From assembly GCA_025363495.1 (NCBI GenBank), contig JANYDR010000383.1:1-6354 (forward strand): 6,354 nt of DNA. The letters run 5' to 3'. Shown here one piece after another: positions 1 to 5,431 of the stretch. The notes beneath the pieces were generated by a model. That model was given only the letters and a program-made list of their open reading frames with translations, had not been told where the DNA came from and searched no databases. The position numbers and the translations under genes are program-made. This DNA is from Cyclobacteriaceae bacterium. Its GTDB lineage: Bacteria > Bacteroidota > Bacteroidia > Cytophagales > Cyclobacteriaceae. How positions within the stretch are numbered: position 1 is the stretch's first letter; every line of letters begins with the position of its first letter.

Positions 1-463
1 TTTTCAAAATACCGATAACGGCAATAGCATCAGTGGGTGAAATCAGTGCTCCAAAAACCAAACATTGAATGAACGGAACCGGGTATGTCAGGATTTGGAA
101 TGTGTAATACATCAGAACACCAACGACGAGCGTGGATATAATTACTCCCAGTGTCGAAAATATCATGATCGGGATGCGCTGCTTCCTAAGTTCGTGCAGA
201 CTGATATGGATTGCTCCTGCAAAAAGCAGGAAATTCAGCATGGCACCCATTACTACTTCCGTGAAGTCAACACTTTCAAGTATTTTAGTAAAGCCCACAA
301 AAAGGTGCGGGTAGTTTCTACCGGCGACTATTAGTCCCACAGACGCCAGCATAGCAATGAGCATAACCCCTATTGTTGACGGAAGTTTTAGATAACGCAG
401 ATTGAGGTAAGAGAAAAATGCTGCGAATACAATAAGAATTGAAAGAGAATAGTATAATTCCAT
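1..463 (-). CDS. CPA1-family cation/proton antiporter, N-terminal part (runs off the left edge)
   Basis: This is an inner-membrane Na+(K+)/H+ exchanger of the CPA1/NhaP-like type; it would exchange cations for protons in pH and salt homeostasis. The window shows 154 residues from ATG at 463-461; the C-terminal part lies beyond base 1. An in-frame TAG at 472-470, three codons upstream, makes this ATG the first possible start; there is no Shine-Dalgarno sequence. Visible hydrophobic helices lie at about residues 5-20, 31-48, 70-88, 98-120 and 131-152. Recognisable family motifs are LKLPSTIGVMLIAML (26-40), LNFLLFAGAIHISL (76-89) followed by the basic ELRKQR, and GALISPTDAIAVIGILK (138-154), which matches the CPA1 SPTD transmembrane segment with Ala where Pro is common. 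The Asn-Asp ion-binding pair of the next helix is outside the window, so ion specificity and any C-terminal regulatory domain cannot be judged. The family call is firm; the substrate is inferred. Confidence 0.88.
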   Translation of the reverse strand, partial: MELYYSLSILIVFAAFFSYLNLRYLKLPSTIGVMLIAMLASVGLIVAGRNYPHLFVGFTKILESVDFTEVVMGAMLNFLLFAGAIHISLHELRKQRIPIMIFSTLGVIISTLVVGVLMYYTFQILTYPVPFIQCLVFGALISPTDAIAVIGILK

Positions 464-572
464 GATTCGCTAGCGTGGTAATATAACAATAGCATCTGCA
501 AGATATTCAATATGTGGATTTATGGTAGGAACGTCTGTTGCGAGAAGTCGTTCAGGTACGGATCCGCGCCAA

Positions 573-674
573 ATGGAACAAACCCGTGAGTTGGTAGAGG
601 TAAGCATTCTTAACTACAACACACTTCGACCTCATGCAAGCTCCCGCCTACTAATTATAGATTCGCGCAACTAG
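573..674 (+). pseudogene. Decayed C-terminal fragment of an IS3-type transposase
   Basis: The 33-codon frame from ATG 573 to TAG 674 reads TRELVEVSILNYNTLRPHAS at residues 4-23. This resembles the end of the integrase core of IS3-family (and related IS481-type) transposases, where a helix of the form (K/R)xLVxxSIxxYN is followed by the signature YNxxRPHxSL. Tyr-Asn is encoded at 615-620 and Arg-Pro-His at 627-635. The usual Leu after RPHxS and the following TPxxVH tail are not recognisable; the frame ends ten codons after the motif. The frame is open upstream to 474, with another ATG at 522, but those residues do not resemble the DDE catalytic region, and no terminal inverted repeat is visible. 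It is best read as a relic of an old insertion, not a functional gene. Chance resemblance of a short peptide remains possible. Confidence 0.45.
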
Positions 675-731
675 TGGCAAATTGCACACCTGAATAGAAA
701 TAGTGTCCTGTTTTACCGCTTACTTAACCAC

Positions 732-744
732 GATTCATCGAATC
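732..744. repeat. Short dyad upstream of the surface-protein promoter
   Basis: GATTC-ATC-GAATC is a perfect 5-bp inverted repeat with a 3-base spacer, lying about 30 bases before the putative -7 box at 775-782. Its position would suit a regulator site near the -35/-40 region, but a dyad of this size is expected by chance in a few hundred bases. No regulator can be named. Confidence 0.2.
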
Positions 745-774
745 AATATCTGGCCTGAAACGAGCGATTTTTAC

Positions 775-782
775 TAACTTTG
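775..782 (+). promoter_or_regulatory. Bacteroidetes-type -7 promoter box for the surface-protein gene
   Basis: TAACTTTG matches the Bacteroidetes primary sigma -7 consensus TAnnTTTG at every fixed position. It ends 23 bases before the ATG at 806, giving a predicted transcription start near 789 and a short leader of about 17 bases that is A/T-rich and lacks a Shine-Dalgarno sequence, as is common in this phylum. The partner -33 TTTG element is not clear: the region around 748-756 offers only a weak CTGG. The match and position support a promoter, with the upstream half degenerate or replaced by an activator. Confidence 0.5.
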
Positions 783-805
783 ACTTTAACTGGAATTATA
801 CCTGA

Positions 806-3800
806 ATGGGCTATTTTGTGAAGAAAGGGGCTAAAATCTTATTATTAATAGGTTTTCTAATATTTACTTCAACGTCTTTTGCGACGACGTATACGTGGAA
901 TGGTGCCACAACCGCCTGGGGACTTAATACAAACTGGTCGCCCAATGGTATTCCAGGTTCCGGTGACAATGTAATTATCGTAACCTCCGCTGCTCAACCA
1001 TTACTGAATTCTACTCAGTCCATTACAGATTTTACCATCAATTCCGGAACACTCGACCTCAATACATTTACTTTAACCGCCACGGGCGTCTCAACTTTTA
1101 CTTCCGGTACGATCAACAATGGCACGATGACTTCGACAGGAACATCGGTGACTTTTTCCGGAACAGTTTTTGGCGCCATTGTTGGTGCAACTTCTCAATC
1201 CGTTCTTCTAAACGGGAGCACATTTAATAATACCGCATCATTCACTAAAACCGGAGGAACCAATATTCTCAGTAACGGCGGCAACACTTTTAACGGCGTG
1301 ACCACTGTCACAAATAATGGCTCAGCGTTTTTCGCATTGTCCAATACCGCGCCCGATCTTTTTGCCAACGATGTTACTTTTAATAATACCGGCACCAGCA
1401 AATTGTACGTTGCCTACAATGCATCCGGCAATCAATTCAACGGAACTACGACTTTCATTAATGGGGCCACGGGATTGGGTATTTACAGTAATGCAGGCAT
1501 AGGAGCAACAGCTCTTTACAATGGAAATATTATTGTAAACAATGCTTCATCAGCGGGAGGTGTTTTTTTTGGAGCGCTCGGAGGTCCCGCAACTCTTGCA
1601 ACATTAAAAACAATTACTATTGGGGGATCCGGATTTTCAACTGGCTCACTGGTAATACGGGAATTTACTCAGACGGGGGCCACGGCACAGTCATTGACCT
1701 TGACAGGAACAGCTCTTCTGCAAACGGGACCTTCCGCTATATTCAACGCCCCGGTTACTTTTGTCTCTCCACAAGTGCTTTTAAATGGTACAACCTTTAA
1801 TAACACTGCTTCAATACAGAAAAATGGCGCAACTCAAAACAACAGCGACGGCGGTAATGTATTCGTAGGTGCGGCTACGGTAACAAACTCAGGCTCAGGA
1901 ATACTTCAGCTTGGCACGACCAGCTTTGACACGTTCAATAATCTGACGATTAATAATTCAGGAACAAGCACGATCCAGCTAGCCTACAGTTCATCCGGAA
2001 ATCTCTTTAATGGAAATATTAGTCTTCAAAATACAGGCACCTCCATCACTTTCGGTGCCTCCACAGGAACATCTACATTGGCAACCGGGCAAACATTGTC
2101 GGCGGCAGGATTTGCTACTGGAACTCTCGCACTAAACAGGTTTACCCAGTCGGGAGCCACAGCTCAAGCATTAACATTAACAGGAACGGCTTTGCTACAA
2201 GTAGGGCCATCCGCTACATTCAACGGCGCCGTTACTTTTGTCTCTCCACAAGTTCTTTTAAATGGAACAACCTTTAACAACACTGCCTCGATAACGAAAA
2301 ATGGTGCAACTCAAAATAACAGCGATGGTGGTAATGTATTTGTCGGCGCCGCTACGTTAACAAATTCAGGCTCAGGAATCCTCCAACTTGGCACGCTCAA
2401 CTTTGACACATTTAATGATCTGACGATTAATAACTCAGGAACAAGCACCATTCAGCTTGCTTACAGTTCATCCGGGAATTTGTTTAATGGAAATATTAGT
2501 TTTCAAAATACAGGAACATCTATCACTTTTGGAGCCTTGACTGGAACATCTACATTGGCAACCACCAAATCATTGTCAGTGTCAGGATTTGCTACAGGAA
2601 CTCTCGCACTCTACCGGTTTACGCAGTCAGGAGCGACAGCTCAGGCATTAACGTTAACAGGAACGGCGATGCTCCAGATGGGACCTGCGGTTGTGTTCAA
2701 TGGAGCTGTAACATTTGTGTCACCACAGGTGTTGCTTAACGGATGCACTTTCAACAGCACGGCTACCATTACGAAAAACGGAGCCGTGACCAACACGAGT
2801 GCTGGAGGCAATATTTTTAACGGAGTTACAACATTAAACTGCACCGGATCCGGATACTTTGAATTAGGAGATACAAGCCCTGAGAAATTCAGTACAGATT
2901 TAACGGTTAATAACACCAGCACCGGAAGGGTTCAAATTGGCATAAGCTCTGCCGGTAATCTTTTCAACGGCAATACGATCATCAATCACGGAGGAAATAC
3001 TTCCGGTGTTAATACGATTATTGCCCGTAATGCCGGCTCCACTGCAACTTTCAATGGGAACGTTACTCTTAACTGTGCTAATGCAAATTCGGGTTCTGGA
3101 GTCCTCGTTCCCAACGATGGAGCAGCCACATTCAACGGAAACGTTACCGTAATCTCTACAAATGGAAGGGGCGTTCTTCTTGCAGCCGGCGGTGGATCAG
3201 CAACGCTTGCCAGCGGATTTACAATTACTGCCGGCACCTTTACAACCGGCACATTAACGTTTAGCCGTTTTACTCAAACAGGGGCAACGCCACAGACAAT
3301 CGCACTTACAGGAACCGCGGACATGACATTTTCCGGTCCCAATACTTTTAACGGAGCCGTTACTTTCTCCGCGCCACAACTTTTCTTAAACGGCAGCACA
3401 TTTAACAGTACCGCTTCACTTACAAAAAACGGGGCGACTGATAATGCCAGCTCTGGAAATAATACTTTTAATGGATCAACCACTATCACCAATAGCTCAG
3501 CAAATTACCTGCGCCTGGCAACTACAACAGCTGATGCTTTCGCAGCAGATGTTACTTTCGTCAAAAGCAGTACAGGTGCTCTCGAGCCCACGTATGGCAC
3601 CACCAGTACGTTCTCCGGAAATGTGACTGTCAACAGCTCTTCAACAATTATATTTGGAGCAGGCACCGGAACAGCATTGTTTAATCTTGGAAATTCTCAG
3701 ACGATCAACAAAACCGGATCGGCCAATCCTACTTTCAACAGATTTCAAATCAATAAAACAGCCAACGATGTGACGCTGAATACAGAGGTCCTTATTGGGA

Positions 3801-4909
3801 CACTAGCAACTTTCACCAAACGATTTATTATTTCATCATCTGCCAATCCCGTTACTTTTAATAATGGCGCCACCGTCGCCAGTGTAAGTAACACAAGCTT
3901 TGTTTCAGGGCCTGTTAAAAAAACAGGAACTAATATTTTTACTTTTCCCGTTGGTAAAAGTGGATTTTATCGTCCCATTGCAATGGCGGCACCAGGTACC
4001 GCTACCGATCAATTTACTGCCGAATACTTTTATACAGATCCGAACCCAACCTATTCTGTTGCCAGCAAAGATGGCACCATCGATCACCTCAGCCGATGCG
4101 AATATTGGACTCTGGACCGCACCACCGGCAGTTCAAATGTTGCCGTTACTCTCAGTTGGGATACCAATAGCTGCGGAGTTACTAATTTATCTGAATTGAC
4201 CGTTGGAGGCTGGAATGGAACAACCTGGAAAGACCTTGGAAACGGTGGCACAACCGGGACCACTGCGACGGGGACGATCGTGACACTAGCCGCGGCGACT
4301 ACTTTTGGACCCTTTACCCTTGCCTCGACTACTGCTAATAACCCACTCCCTATTGAGTTGTCAAGCCTCACAGCTAAAGTGAATGGAAATAGTGTCGATG
4401 TTGCTTGGTCTACATTGACCGAGAAAAACAATGACTATTTTGTTGTGCAACGAACAATTGATGGGGAAAAATTTCAATCAGTCGATACAGTAAAAGGTGC
4501 TGGTAATAGCATTGCAACATTGAATTATCACACCAAAGACTACGCTCCTATAAATGGACTCTCTTACTACCGGCTAAGACAGGTTGACTTTAACAAACAA
4601 TATACTGATTCAAAACTTCTCTCCATCAACTTCGGAAAGACTGATAATTTCAGTTTTGTCTTATCTCCAAACCCATCAAGTGAAAAAACAAATCTGACGT
4701 TCACAGATTTACCGACAGGAACGAGCGAGATCCATATTAATATTTATAGTCTGAATGGTAGTTTAGCTTTCGCGGGGATATTTGCCTTGAATGATCCAAC
4801 TATCAAAACAATATCTCTGGAGCCTGCTCAAAAATTATCGCCTGGAATTTATATCGTCTCTGTTAATGTCGGACCTGAAATTCATTGGATGCGTCTTGTA
4901 ATCAATTGA
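806..4909 (+). CDS. Large T9SS-secreted repeat protein, predicted beta-solenoid adhesin/surface protein
   Basis: This is a 1367-residue exported protein, probably surface-anchored or released through the type IX secretion system; its ligand is unknown. The ATG at 806 directly follows an in-frame TGA at 803, so the start is fixed. Residues 1-26 form a signal peptide (basic KKGAK, hydrophobic core, likely cleavage after SFA). Residues 28-60 hold TYTWNGATTAW, NTNWSPN and PGSGDNVII, a module seen at the front of Bacteroidetes and related surface proteins. Residues 131-980 are five FNG-containing repeat blocks, rich in Thr, Ser, Asn and Gly, predicted to form a beta-helix. FTFPVGKSGFYRPI lies near 1045-1058, then an EYWTLDR domain with Cys1098 and Cys1123, an Ig/fibronectin-like domain starting LPIELSS at 1181, and a type A sorting domain at 1283-1367. 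No catalytic motif is visible. Adhesion or matrix function is inferred from architecture only. It stands alone between oppositely oriented genes. Confidence 0.9.
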   Translation: MGYFVKKGAKILLLIGFLIFTSTSFATTYTWNGATTAWGLNTNWSPNGIPGSGDNVIIVTSAAQPLLNSTQSITDFTINSGTLDLNTFTLTATGVSTFTSGTINNGTMTSTGTSVTFSGTVFGAIVGATSQSVLLNGSTFNNTASFTKTGGTNILSNGGNTFNGVTTVTNNGSAFFALSNTAPDLFANDVTFNNTGTSKLYVAYNASGNQFNGTTTFINGATGLGIYSNAGIGATALYNGNIIVNNASSAGGVFFGALGGPATLATLKTITIGGSGFSTGSLVIREFTQTGATAQSLTLTGTALLQTGPSAIFNAPVTFVSPQVLLNGTTFNNTASIQKNGATQNNSDGGNVFVGAATVTNSGSGILQLGTTSFDTFNNLTINNSGTSTIQLAYSSSGNLFNGNISLQNTGTSITFGASTGTSTLATGQTLSAAGFATGTLALNRFTQSGATAQALTLTGTALLQVGPSATFNGAVTFVSPQVLLNGTTFNNTASITKNGATQNNSDGGNVFVGAATLTNSGSGILQLGTLNFDTFNDLTINNSGTSTIQLAYSSSGNLFNGNISFQNTGTSITFGALTGTSTLATTKSLSVSGFATGTLALYRFTQSGATAQALTLTGTAMLQMGPAVVFNGAVTFVSPQVLLNGCTFNSTATITKNGAVTNTSAGGNIFNGVTTLNCTGSGYFELGDTSPEKFSTDLTVNNTSTGRVQIGISSAGNLFNGNTIINHGGNTSGVNTIIARNAGSTATFNGNVTLNCANANSGSGVLVPNDGAATFNGNVTVISTNGRGVLLAAGGGSATLASGFTITAGTFTTGTLTFSRFTQTGATPQTIALTGTADMTFSGPNTFNGAVTFSAPQLFLNGSTFNSTASLTKNGATDNASSGNNTFNGSTTITNSSANYLRLATTTADAFAADVTFVKSSTGALEPTYGTTSTFSGNVTVNSSSTIIFGAGTGTALFNLGNSQTINKTGSANPTFNRFQINKTANDVTLNTEVLIGTLATFTKRFIISSSANPVTFNNGATVASVSNTSFVSGPVKKTGTNIFTFPVGKSGFYRPIAMAAPGTATDQFTAEYFYTDPNPTYSVASKDGTIDHLSRCEYWTLDRTTGSSNVAVTLSWDTNSCGVTNLSELTVGGWNGTTWKDLGNGGTTGTTATGTIVTLAAATTFGPFTLASTTANNPLPIELSSLTAKVNGNSVDVAWSTLTEKNNDYFVVQRTIDGEKFQSVDTVKGAGNSIATLNYHTKDYAPINGLSYYRLRQVDFNKQYTDSKLLSINFGKTDNFSFVLSPNPSSEKTNLTFTDLPTGTSEIHINIYSLNGSLAFAGIFALNDPTIKTISLEPAQKLSPGIYIVSVNVGPEIHWMRLVIN
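1196..3745 (+). repeat. Five tandem in-frame repeat blocks inside the surface-protein gene
   Basis: Each block starts at a Gln in a Q(S)VLLNGxTFNxTAS motif and, in blocks 1-4, ends with a TGTA...FN(G)xVTFxxP segment. Block 1 is 1196-1771 (residues 131-322, 192 aa); block 2 is 1772-2248 (323-481, 159 aa); block 3 is 2249-2725 (482-640, 159 aa); block 4 is 2726-3376 (641-857, 217 aa); block 5 is 3377-3745 (858-980, about 123 aa, degenerate, losing the final segment). Shared internal landmarks are KNGA, GGNxFxG, GNLFNGN, a serine/threonine-rich strand region, GFxTGTLxxxRFTQ(S/T)GAT and LTLTGTA. Blocks differ mainly in how many FNG-type rungs lie between GNLFNGN and the GFxTGTL segment. Confidence 0.9.
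1772..2725 (+). repeat. Recent direct duplication: blocks 2 and 3, each 477 bp
   Basis: Bases 1772-2248 and 2249-2725 are adjacent, the same length and align without gaps. Counting codon by codon by hand I find about 81 base differences (about 83% identity) but only 18 amino-acid differences in 159 (about 89% identity). Most changes are therefore silent third-position changes. Divergence is concentrated around codons 106-112 and 141-149 of the block. The pair is the best-matched part of the array and the likeliest place for slippage or unequal recombination. Confidence 0.92.
4652..4906 (+). other. Type A T9SS C-terminal sorting domain (within the surface protein)
   Basis: Residues 1283-1367 have the layout of a Por secretion-system sorting domain: an opening SPNPSSEK (1287-1294), where PNP is the family hallmark, a central beta-strand run with INIYSLNG, then LSPGIYIVSVNVG and a closing strand WMRLVIN at the C-terminus. 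In this family the domain directs the folded protein through the outer-membrane translocon and is usually removed, with the protein attached to surface lipopolysaccharide or released. The usual basic Lys pair before the last strand is replaced here by His-Trp-Met-Arg. Confidence 0.88.
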
Positions 4910-4951
4910 CCAGTGAGCATCACATAATTACGATTATGATAAAAACGTTGG

Positions 4952-4977
4952 GATGGTTCTCATAAAAGAGAATCATT
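4952..4977 (+). terminator. Hairpin between convergent genes, candidate terminator
   Basis: The arms at 4952-4961 and 4968-4977 pair over 10 bp around a 6-base ATAAAA loop when transcribed from the plus strand (two G-U pairs); on the minus strand those become C-A mismatches. It lies 43 bases after the surface-protein stop. The T tract that follows is short (TTT then CACC), so termination may be weak. The right arm covers the stop codon of the convergent lipoprotein gene (4973-4975). Confidence 0.45.
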
Positions 4978-5314
4978 TCACCTTCTTCAAAATCAACGTT
5001 CCAAACTTCAACTCCGTGGCATCTTTTACAACGGCTACCAATTCCTTTCTCTTGATATAACCCCTGAACAATTCCTCCTCTAACTTTGAATCATCGCATT
5101 TTAATAAAATACTATCGGCTGATAGCAGCATCCATTTGCCTTTGCAGCCAGACGTCATAGAAGCATAATTCTTCGTTAAACTAAATTCATCTTCAGATTT
5201 TAATTCAAGTTGATATGCGACATCCCTCTCCTGGCTCGTATAGGTGCCATCAAGGCTTTTCTGGATCGAGTTACACGAAATAAGTAATACAAGTAATAAG
5301 CAAAATTTTAACAT
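4973..5314 (-). CDS. Small lipoprotein of unknown function
   Basis: This is a 113-residue protein that I do not recognise as a named family. The N-terminus has one Lys, a hydrophobic stretch (residues 4-12) and a lipobox LISC with the lipidated Cys at 14, so signal peptidase II processing and membrane anchoring are expected. No acidic cluster follows the Cys, so the Bacteroidetes surface-export signal for lipoproteins is not evident and a periplasm-facing location is more likely. The mature part begins LDGTYTSQ and continues with alternating strands: YQLELKSEDEFSL, then SGCKGKWMLLSADSILLKC, then LKFGTLILKKVK. This pattern resembles small beta-barrel or beta-sandwich lipoproteins that start with a GxY strand; that fold is inference. 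Cys57 and Cys73 could form a disulfide. It has a hairpin terminator upstream (5377-5413) isolating it from dnaN, so it is probably a single-gene unit. Confidence 0.8.
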   Translation of the reverse strand: MLKFCLLLVLLISCNSIQKSLDGTYTSQERDVAYQLELKSEDEFSLTKNYASMTSGCKGKWMLLSADSILLKCDDSKLEEELFRGYIKRKELVAVVKDATELKFGTLILKKVK

Positions 5315-5346
5315 CTGACGGGGGTTAGCTTAGATTAATATCCTTA

Positions 5347-5355
5347 CAAATCATA
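5347..5355 (-). promoter_or_regulatory. Near-match -7 promoter box for the lipoprotein gene
   Basis: On the minus strand 5355-5347 reads TATGATTTG, which is TAnnTTTG with one extra base in the spacer. It lies 32 bases before the ATG at 5314, a sensible distance, and just after the dnaN terminator, where a new promoter is needed. A possible -33 TTG is present in TTATTG about 17 bases upstream, partly overlapping the terminator T tract. The imperfect spacing keeps this tentative. Confidence 0.28.
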
Positions 5356-5376
5356 TGCCGTGCCTACTATTACAAT

Positions 5377-5413
5377 AAAAAAGCCCTGTCCCAAATAAGA
5401 GACAGAGCCTTTT
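5377..5413 (-). terminator. Rho-independent terminator of dnaN
   Basis: On the minus strand the arms AAAAGGCTCTGTC (5413-5401) and GACAGGGCTTTTT (5390-5378) pair over 13 bp, two of them G-U pairs, around a 10-base loop. The stem runs directly into a T-rich tail (TTTTTTATTG). It starts 18 bases after the dnaN stop codon. On the plus strand the two G-U pairs become C-A mismatches, which fixes the working strand as minus, the direction of dnaN. Confidence 0.88.
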
Positions 5414-5431
5414 CAGTTTAAATTAAGGTCT

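Larger units (their letters stand above)
464..805. other. Divergent intergenic region, 342 bp, gene-poor
   Basis: This region separates the minus-strand antiporter gene from the plus-strand surface-protein gene, so it must carry promoters for both. On the plus side an exact Bacteroidetes -7 box is visible at 775-782. On the minus side I found no convincing TAnnTTTG match upstream of 463. The middle holds a short open frame resembling the end of a transposase (573-674). I see no tRNA-like sequence, no long hairpin with a T tract, and no intact gene over 60 codons in any frame. Confidence 0.7.

Noticed and set aside
65..334. Plus-strand 89-codon open frame
   Set aside because: It lies wholly opposite the antiporter gene, whose minus-strand translation shows clear CPA1 motifs; this frame has no recognisable features.
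677..685. GCAA-A-TTGC palindrome in the intergenic region
   Set aside because: Nine bases with four-base arms is expected by chance and it sits at no special distance from a promoter.
1196..3745. Possible CRISPR or non-coding satellite array
   Set aside because: The repeat units are 370-650 bp, in frame, unspaced and keep one long reading frame; this is a protein repeat.
4084..4431. Minus-strand 115-codon open frame inside the surface-protein gene, and similar antisense frames at 1195-1401, 2641-2922, 2986-3252 and 3274-3492
   Set aside because: They are antisense shadows of Thr/Asn/Gly-rich coding repeats and recur at equivalent repeat positions, giving Val/Pro/Leu-rich peptides without domain signals.
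4923..4938. CATAAT-TACG-ATTATG hairpin after the surface-protein stop
   Set aside because: The 6-bp stem is almost all A-T and too weak for a terminator by itself, although a run of A follows; the hairpin at 4952-4977 is stronger.
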